A stretch of DNA of 64,000 nt from Sepioteuthis lessoniana (Eukaryota; Mollusca; Cephalopoda; Myopsida; Loliginidae): assembly GCA_963585895.1 (NCBI GenBank), contig OY757921.1, positions 53,233,590 through 53,297,589 of the forward strand, written 5' to 3'. Under the pieces are notes generated by a model, which saw only the letters and a program-made list of their open reading frames with translations, was not told the DNA's origin and made no database searches. The position numbers and the translations under genes were made by a program. Below are positions 1 to 64,000 of this stretch, piece after piece. Position 1 is the first letter of the stretch. Each line of letters opens with the position of its first letter.

Positions 1-867
1 GTAGAAGAATTATGGTACTTAATCTTTCAGGTGCGTCTGAAAATATAGCCTGGAACTACGGGGTTACTTACACAAGAAAGAAAGAACCTAATCTTACTTT
101 TAAGAGAAGTCACTTTACCGATCAACCTTTTTAAGAGTATGTATGAATTGAGGGCTTCACTGGCCCAGCAGACATACATATATATATATATATTTTTTTT
201 TCTAAAAAAAACAACAATCGGTCACATTAAGATAATAAATTTATTTCCATCCAGTTAAAAGCATTGATGCTCTAAAAAAATTAAAAGGACTTCTTCAGAT
301 CCAAGAAGAAATTATTTTTCCAACCAGATAGAAAGAAAACAAAACAAAAAACTATTTCTCCAATGTGTTAAACAAAAATAACTGTCACAATAATACATTT
401 AAAATTCAAACATTTATGACAAAATTATTCGGACAATCTAATTTTAGTATATCAATTTTTATCATTAAAATGAAATTATAAAAAAATAATAACGTTAATT
501 ATGGTAACCCCTCACTTAAACTACTATAATAGAGTAAAATCACTTATATAAATTACAAATTCAGATTCATTTGCCAATTTGATAAATCATAGTCCATAAT
601 TTACTGTTTGTTTACTTATTCACTTAATTTTTTGAAAATAGTCGAAATCAACTTTTATGCTTACATCTATCTATCAAATCACATCTCTGATTCAATAGGT
701 TACCAGGATCAGGGTAATTTTTTGGATAAAGTTGTTCAAGCGTTTAAGAGAGAACAAATGATTAGGATTATAATATCTTAATTTCCCTCTAACCGATGAA
801 ATTCCAATTTATATTTTTTTAAATTTTTTCTTTGGAAAATAATTGCTTGATATACTAATTTTTCGCA
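1..867. repeat. Left edge: dispersed repeat at about 195-320, otherwise unassigned
   Basis: AT-rich sequence with no coding exon that I can support. A short (TA)n tract lies near 175-193. The stretch from about 195 to 320 matches, in inverted orientation, the stretch at about 8880-9015: both share a 'ttatttccatcc' core and a 'aaaaggacttctt-agatc' block in the same order, each next to a (TA)n tract. They are therefore two copies of one dispersed repeat family of unknown type. Nothing recognisable in 321-867. Confidence 0.5.
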
Positions 868-2711
868 TCAGTTTTAGCTGATGTTTATCAATAGAGTTTA
901 AGTGACAGCCAGTCTCCTCAAGTCTCCAGGACTTTCTCAGTATTCTGGCCGTTCTCAATCATGTTTTAGTTTGGATGATCTCCACTCGGCCTCCAACCTC
1001 CAAGTCCTCGAATCTCTTAAATAATACTTTGGTGACTGTATCAAAAGCACCAATAACGATTGGTATAATCGTTACCTTCATGTTCCATAGTTTTTCAATT
1101 CCCTAGCAAGGTCCTGGTACTTATCCTTCTTTTCACTTTTTTTTCAGTTTTAACCCGTGATCAGCCGAGACAGCAAATTTCACAATTTTTTATTGATTAT
1201 TATAAGGTCTGGTCTTCTGGCCGAGATTAGGGGATACATTTATACGTCAAAGTCCCATAGAAGTTTGTGTGTGTCATTCTTCAGGACAGATGCTGTGTTG
1301 TGCATATACTATGTGTTCGTATGGTTTAAATTTCTTGCACACTCCCAGTAGATCTTCCCCACCCAGTCTTGTCTAGTCTTATACTCCTTCTGAGCTAACT
1401 TGTTGCATTCGTTTATTATTTGATTGATATTTTCGTCTCTATCACCCCATGACCTACATTTGCTATTTTGTTGCGTCTTATATATTCTCTCTTTGATTTG
1501 ATTGGTTCTTAAGGCACTGTCTTGTGCTGCTATTAGGAGACGTTCTGTTTCTCTTTTAAAGTTTATTTACTTTACCAAGTCCAGGTTTTCTTGTGTGAGA
1601 TGTTGTTTATTAGTCGTTTAAAACGCCCATTTTTCTTCCCATTTTTGTTCCTAGTTATGGTCATTCTGTTGGTCATCGTATTGTCAGTATCATTTTTAAT
1701 GGCTGTAATCAGTTTTCCTTCGTGTTTTTCTATGTTGTCCCCGAGTTGTTGTATCGATGTGTCAACACTGTCTTCAATACTGGCAAGTCCTCTTCCTCCA
1801 TACTTTCTTGATACGTATATTCTTTTTGAATTTTGTCTTTCATCTTCATTTGTGTGATGGTGTCAGCCTCCAAGATACTCAAGTATTTGTAGGTTTCCTT
1901 TTCTCCGAGCGTTTTTATCTTGTCTTGATTTGCTAGTTCCATTCCGTCAGTCAGATGTCGTTTACCACTTTTCATTACTAGCATGATGCTTTTTTCTATG
2001 CCAAATTTCATTTCTATGTCCTGTCTGTATATTCTATCTGCGTGTATTAGAGTTTCTAGTTCTTTTTTATCTTTTGCAATTTTTTCCATGTACATTAGGT
2101 GATTGATCTTTTCTTGCAACCTACTAAGTGTGTATCCGGCTGTGCATTTTCTGAGTATGTGGTTAAGTGGTGTCATGGCAATTATGAATAGTTAGGGTGA
2201 TAGTGCACCCCCTTGAAATATACCTCTTTGGATCTTTGCTTCAGCTAAACGTCTTCCTCTTGCTGTCACTTCTGCTCTCCAGGTTTTCATGTTTTCTCAA
2301 TAAAGATTATGATTTCATGTGATTTTTTGTACATTATACGGCAGTTTATCATTCAGCTTTGCGGGAATACATCATATGCTTTTTTGTAGTTAATCCAGGC
2401 CATAGCTAGACTTTTCTGTCTGATCTTACTCTAGTTTAGGATGTGTTGATCTATTTAAAGTACCTTTGCTGTGCTTCTGGATCCTTTGCAAGTCTTTGAA
2501 TTGTTGTCTGAAAACAAACACATTCTTGCCAGATCTTTATCATTCTTGTCCCTTTTTCTCTTTGAGTTGGGTCACTTTTAAAATAGCAGTGTAGTGCAAG
2601 TTGGTTGTCTTCCCTAGTCCACGTTTTGTGTTTATGTCTATGGTTAGAGTCGTTTCTTAATTCGTCATTCGTGTACCTGAAAAAGGAAAGCCAACATTCG
2701 CAGGATAACAA
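868..2711 (-). mobile_element. R2-like non-LTR retrotransposon copy A, internally deleted
   Basis: Minus-strand relic of the RT plus restriction-like-endonuclease retrotransposon family that fills this window. Read on the minus strand, 2711-2451 encodes the N-terminal Myb/SANT-like segment (TWTREDNQ..., ...IWQE...QRLA). It then jumps directly into the reverse transcriptase shortly before the palm region, so roughly 1 kb of the body is missing. The region 2176-1730 encodes the RT part after the catalytic box (NHLMYM, GIEKS, KYLSILEAD). The C-terminal endonuclease region and the 3' end (about 900-960, reverse complement of the 'tactgag...gtcctggagacttgagg' block) follow. Stops and frameshifts are numerous and the catalytic DD pair after YM is lost (YMEKI). 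A dead copy. Confidence 0.8.
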
Positions 2712-3214
2712 AAAAAAAAACTTTTTTCATGCATTTTGCAATCGTCGGATAGAGTAAAGGTTTTTAAAAAACAATAATTTTGTTAATTTATTGTTCGAAA
2801 TGTGGGGGTTATTCGTCTGTATGTGTGCCGAAGTTTGTAATTTAATGAATGTTAGTATGTTTGTGTATCTTCTATTGTTCGCACATACATATGTTCTGGC
2901 ATACATCTTTACATATTTAGACATACTTCGGCTTTATGTTGATGGGAAGGGGTGAGACGAAGAAAAAGAGTATGAGAAGGAGGGGCAGGTGAGGAAGAGG
3001 AGAATGGATTTTTGCCATCAGGATTTCCTTCTTCTTTTTAACTTTATGGTCGCTAAATGTATATTTTGATTTTAATTTGAAATGTCTGTTTTGTAGTGAA
3101 TTTTGTTGAATGATGATGATTTTTAAAATTAAAATTATCATCAGGTTATTTTTTTCCTTTATTTATTTTTATTTATCTAATTACTCATTCTTGATTTTTT
3201 TTTCATTGTGGTAT
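2712..3214. other. Unassigned AT-rich spacer
   Basis: No exon, RNA gene or element ends can be supported. It contains purine- and pyrimidine-biased stretches (about 2960-3050) and a poly-T run near 3196. Confidence 0.4.
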
Positions 3215-3573
3215 GGTACTTACCGGCAGGTAATAAAAATTATAGGTTTTGTCTACACAATAACCAACTCTTCGATGTGACCATGGGAAGCTACGACGGC
3301 AAAGATATGAGAACTAATTGGAATTCTTAAACTTTCTCAACTATCCAGAATATTTGACAACGAAAACATAGTATTATCCAGAGAAGATGGTATTATCATC
3401 ATAAAATTACTGCACGGTCCCAAACTAGATAAATACAGAAAAGAATAACAAATACATTGAAACTACTAGGATTCAAAATTGCTAGAAAAAAAAAATTTGA
3501 AAATAATTCCTAGGTGTAGCACTACATTTAGAAAAAAGAACATTCAATTCCTTTCCAAAAAGAAACCCACCCA

Positions 3574-3644
<71 letters not shown>

Positions 3645-4900
3645 CCTAAAACCATCCACCCTCAATCATCAAACGGATTCAAATATCCATTAGCCATAGA
3701 ATATTAGATAATTCATTCAACATCGATATATTCAATAGCAAAAAGAACATATACAAGAACCCACTAAAAAAGTGGATACACACAACAACTAGAATACATA
3801 CCACCAAAAACCAAACCAAGAAAATAAGAAACGAAACATAGTCTGGTTCAACCCACACGATAGCCAAAAAACTAATATTACCAAAGATTTTATAAAACTA
3901 ATAGAAAAAGACTTCCCCACACATTGCACTTGGGCAAAAATTCTTAACAAAAACAACTTAAAAATCAGTTACAGCTGCTCAAAAACATGGTCAAAATTAT
4001 AAAAAGTCACAAAAAAATAGAAAACAACAACGTAAGAAAAACCTGCAACAACAACAGTGCAATTGTAGCGACAAATTAACATTCCTCCTACAGGAAAACT
4101 TCCTCAAAAATCGTGGTATACAAGGACACTGTAAGGAGAAACAATTCAACAAACGACTATATAGGCGTAACGTAAAATTTATATATCGACAAATGTTCTC
4201 AAATAAAAATACTCAAACAATACTACTCTATAAGTACACATTTGGAAACTGAAAAAAGAACATTAAACCAAGTATAACTTTGTAATTAGCCCCCGCCAAC
4301 GACAAAATATCAAGAAGCTTAGTTTACCTACACGAAAAAGTTGAGATAATTACCCACCCATCACAATTTACATTCTTAAACTAAAATCCAAGATAACCAC
4401 AAAATGTCGACACGAACACCTAAACAAAACATAAACTAAATTCCTTACCCCTTCTCATTTTTAAGCACTACTATTTTTTTTCTTCATATTTACATATATT
4501 TCTGCAATCTATGATCACATTACGCACTAAAACTTCCCCCTTGTACGATCACCATATCCAACCTTTTTTTTCCAACGCCTTTCTTATTGCCACACCGTCT
4601 CTCAACCATTCCCGTCACCACACTAATTATTCAACAGAACCACCGACCCTAAGGACCATTTTCCTCATATCACATAATAAATACTCAAAAGTATTGCCAG
4701 TGATGTAAGTAACAATTTATAATTGTCAATAATTATAAGCATTATTTGTTCACATTATTGCATAATAAGCACCCATATGTATTGTCAAAGACCATTAAGA
4801 CCATAACTGTTTCTTTTATTATTATTATCATTTATTATTGTTATCATTATTGTAAAAGGTAACCAAAACCTATCATTTTTATTACCTGCCTATAAATACC
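3215..4900 (+). mobile_element. Penelope-like retroelement (3' part with GIY-YIG endonuclease) framed by inverted repeats
   Basis: From about 3836 one frame reads NIVWFNP, then KDFIKLIEK and LKISYSC, the segment that follows the RT domain in Penelope-like elements. At 4109-4171 the frame reads VYKDTV...DYIGVT, the GIY-YIG endonuclease signature of that family. Further matches in shifting frames (FIYRQ at about 4180, then a Leu-Tyr...EKL...HPS block at 4320-4370) show the rest of the endonuclease, broken by frameshifts and stops. The upstream RT domain is largely missing and a (TA)n run sits at 3576-3641. A 37-bp block at 3215-3251 recurs inverted at 4864-4900 (33 of 37 identical by eye), which I take as the element ends. 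No hammerhead core was found inside it. Confidence 0.75.
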
Positions 4901-6067
<1,167 letters not shown>

Positions 6068-6325
6068 AGATAGGTTTAACCGGCTCATTGGCCTAATGGG
6101 TTCCCCAATGGCCCGAGAGACGGTCGCGTCATATCAAAGACTTTAAAAATGGTACTTGATACCTCCTTGCTTAACACTCAGCAATATAAGGTACATATCA
6201 AGGGTAAAGTGGAGCAATTCAGGGAAAAGAGTAGCGCCCTCCCCTACACCACGGCGTTGTAGCTATTGAAAAGGGAGCCTTCTGGTCGCCCTCGGTTACG
6301 GTCGCCAACGTACTTAGATAGGTTT
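6068..6325 (+). mobile_element. tRNA-derived SINE, copy 1, with target-site duplication
   Basis: The body at 6078-6315 is the same family as 35205-35470: both share, in order, the A-box region, 'gagagac', a block about 'atggta-ttgat-cc-ccttgct', 'tcaagggtaaagtgga', 'gagtagcgccct' and the 3' block ending near 'ccaac'. A ten-base direct repeat, agataggttt, flanks it at 6068-6077 and 6316-6325 and is a good target-site duplication. A polymerase III A-box match (TGGCCTAATGG) is present near 6090. The B box is degraded compared with copy 2. Confidence 0.75.
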
Positions 6326-7121
6326 GCGCGTACACGGCAATGCATTATGACACCTGAATATTCATGGTTTGTCACAAACTTACAGCTTGGTTCATCATGA
6401 ACACTGCATATATCTCGATTATAAATCCAGTTTCAATATCATGACTTAAACTTATGTTTCAGATATTATTTTTATATTTTAGCAAATTGTTTCATGTATA
6501 TAATACATATTCCTACGTTTAGATGAATTAGTATCATTTTCCAGTAAATTTTGCTGTATGCAGTTAAGTGTATCATCGTTTTTTCCGATCTATAGCAAAA
6601 AAAATACAATGATCATGTTTACTTTAATTGGATATATTTATCCTTCGGTCATTTCTATTTGCTACTACTTCATTAAAATCACTCTTGTCTTTGTTGTCCT
6701 CACGACATTTTGACAGATACATTCTCCGTGCAATATGTGTAATATTAAGTGTAATATGGGCCCGATAAGTAAAGAGACGTTTATTTAGTCTCTCTGGTAG
6801 AGCAAAGAAAAATGATTTAAATCAGATGTGTTTAAAAACGGAATTGTTTTCCGCTTTTTCCCCAAAACACAGTTTTGCATACCTTATTTCTGTGGAGTTA
6901 TATACCACATATCAACGTCCTTTAGATTGTATACCACTTATCAATTATCTTAATGAATATATTTGTTTGTTATGTTATAATACCATTAAGAAAATTATTT
7001 TTTAAAATCATTATTTAATGTAGCTTTTTGCTCGAAAAATTAACTTTAATTTTCAACTTAATATACCACAAAATACCAATAAAACAATTGCTTTTATATA
7101 ATTTTTTTCTTATCTTTTCAG
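6326..7121. other. Unassigned AT-rich sequence upstream of the first recognised exon
   Basis: I see no exon with matching domain content here. A polypyrimidine tract and AG at the right end (about 7105-7121) form the acceptor of the first micro-exon. Whether this is an intron or contains the promoter cannot be decided. Since the micro-exon is entered in phase 1, at least one more upstream exon must exist. Confidence 0.4.
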
Positions 7122-62912
<55,791 letters not shown>

Positions 62913-63060
62913 GTAAGTTGTAAGGATGCATTGAAGAAAATATTTGCTGAGTAAAAACATATGAAATATGACATATAACCAGCGCTAAACAGAATAAGAA
63001 TAAGTAACCAGCCAACTTGCTGCATTCATAACATATTCGATGAAGGGAATCTACGCTGTA
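62913..63060. other. Intron after vWD4, unassigned
   Basis: The expected C8 exon would start about 420-460 bp downstream of vWD4, but that place is occupied by the GC-rich block described next. Confidence 0.4.
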
Positions 63061-63850
63061 CCTCAACTTAAACGGCAAGAAATAACAGCCGGTACAGTGA
63101 AATCGCAGTCTTGGTAAAAAACAAAAAATAAATAAATAAATAAAACTAATAGACGATACGCCTCAAAATTTAAACCAAGTCCTATTACCGACATCATCAG
63201 TCCATAGTCGGCGATCGTCGACGTCATGCTTCGGTACGTGAGAGACGGACGTTTACGATTCAGTTTAGAGTGGCTTTTGAACGCCGGCGAATCATTGTTG
63301 CCGTTTTGCACAATTGTAAAAATACAGTGGATGGGACGCACTTCGACCGGCCCTACCGCAACAGCGCAGTTTTGGTCGGGTGTGTCATGTTTCTAGATAT
63401 GTAAGTCGGTCGTGGCTGCCTGGCATGGGTGCCGGGGAAGACTCGAATTATCGTCACGCGGCTGAGATTGACATATTCCTTGAGCCCAAGGGGGCCGTCT
63501 TTCCAGGTGCAAACCCTCCTCAGAACAGCAAGGTGTATCACCTCACGCCAGTAGTGCCCCGTTTTAGGGGAATGCCGACTTGGCCCGAGGCATTTTCGGG
63601 CGTGCCAGGTGTTTCTGAGCTACAGTCCTGAGCTTAGACCACCTTAAAAAGGCCGCACTCACCCATTTAGAGGGGCGCGTGACAAATACCTGCATCGCTG
63701 GAGAATCATGGGTAGCTGGAGCCCGGCACCTCTGCAAACAGGTTGAACTTCATCACAGAGTCAGACTCTGACCTCAGTATGTCCGACGACTTTGAGGGAG
63801 CATTGTCTCACTGTGAAGAAGTGCGAGGTTGAAATGACTGCAGCAATGTC
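63061..63850. other. GC-rich block of unknown type
   Basis: About 790 bp with far higher GC than the rest of the window and with CpG-containing words (cggcgatcgtcgacg, acgccggcg, gaggggcgcgtga). A short A-rich (aaataaataaataaa) run is near 63125. Open frames exist on both strands but none resembles a known family and none has the phase-1 exon style. It could be a mobile element, a young insertion or part of a structural RNA-derived repeat. Confidence 0.4.
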
Positions 63851-64000
63851 ACTTGTGTGATCATACGATAATTTCTAAGATTTGAAAGCTGTTAAGTAAA
63901 AGTAAAAACTAGTACTTCACTATCTCTTACTAATATACTTGACAATTTCAACACTTATGATATTGATGATAACTATGATATATTTTAAACTATAATAATA
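63851..64000. other. AT-rich right edge
   Basis: Composition returns to the AT-rich background. Nothing recognised. Confidence 0.4.

Noticed and set aside
3215..4900. A hammerhead in the Penelope-like element
   Set aside because: No CTGATGA with a downstream stem II and GAAA was found on either strand.
63380..63631. A coding gene in the GC-rich block (83 codons on +, 62 on -)
   Set aside because: Neither frame shows a known domain, splice-site pattern or codon bias; GC-rich DNA has fewer chance stops, so such frames are expected.

Overview
This looks like one stretch of an AT-rich animal genome, dense in repeats. Genes are split into many small exons with consensus GT/AG sites. Microsatellites of (TA)n and (TG)n are everywhere. 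There are R2-like non-LTR retrotransposons, a Penelope-like element, a Ty3-type gag fragment, Tc1-type transposons and tRNA-derived SINEs. This mix fits a lophotrochozoan, most plausibly a mollusc such as a cephalopod. That assignment is inference from repeat style and is not proven by the sequence.

The only host gene I can support runs on the + strand from about 7.1 kb to past the right edge. I reconstruct 23 exons (about 5.9 kb coding in 56 kb) with one continuous reading frame. The modules in order are: 24-nt micro-exon, vWA1, EGF, vWD1 (two exons), C8, TIL, TILa; 24-nt micro-exon, vWA2, vWD2, C8, TIL, TILa; vWD3, C8, TIL, TILa; vWA3, vWD4 and onward. Every module starts and ends in phase 1, so modules can be duplicated or dropped without breaking the frame. 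The product would be a large secreted cysteine-rich protein of the IgGFc-binding-protein/zonadhesin/mucin type with added von Willebrand A domains. Neither the start codon with signal peptide nor the stop codon is in the window.

Transposable elements fill the long introns. The C8-to-TIL introns (12.2-15.8, 30.0-37.9 and 41.5-46.0 kb) hold mostly minus-strand R2-like copies, SINEs and a Tc1-like element. The two TILa-to-vWA introns (16.8-26.4 and 47.0-57.3 kb) hold head-to-tail chains of plus-strand R2-like copies, where each new 5'-truncated copy starts in or next to the AAT-rich tail of the previous one. The first 7 kb has an R2-like copy, a Penelope-like element framed by inverted repeats, and a SINE. 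The last 1 kb is an unusually GC-rich block I cannot identify.

The most striking non-coding item is a 214-bp foldback element at 9215-9428 with 62-bp perfect arms. Its loop and right arm contain a complete hammerhead ribozyme core. Other points of interest are the broken metal-binding motif of vWA3, the mosaic relationships among the repeated exons, and the tail-to-head chains of R2-like copies.
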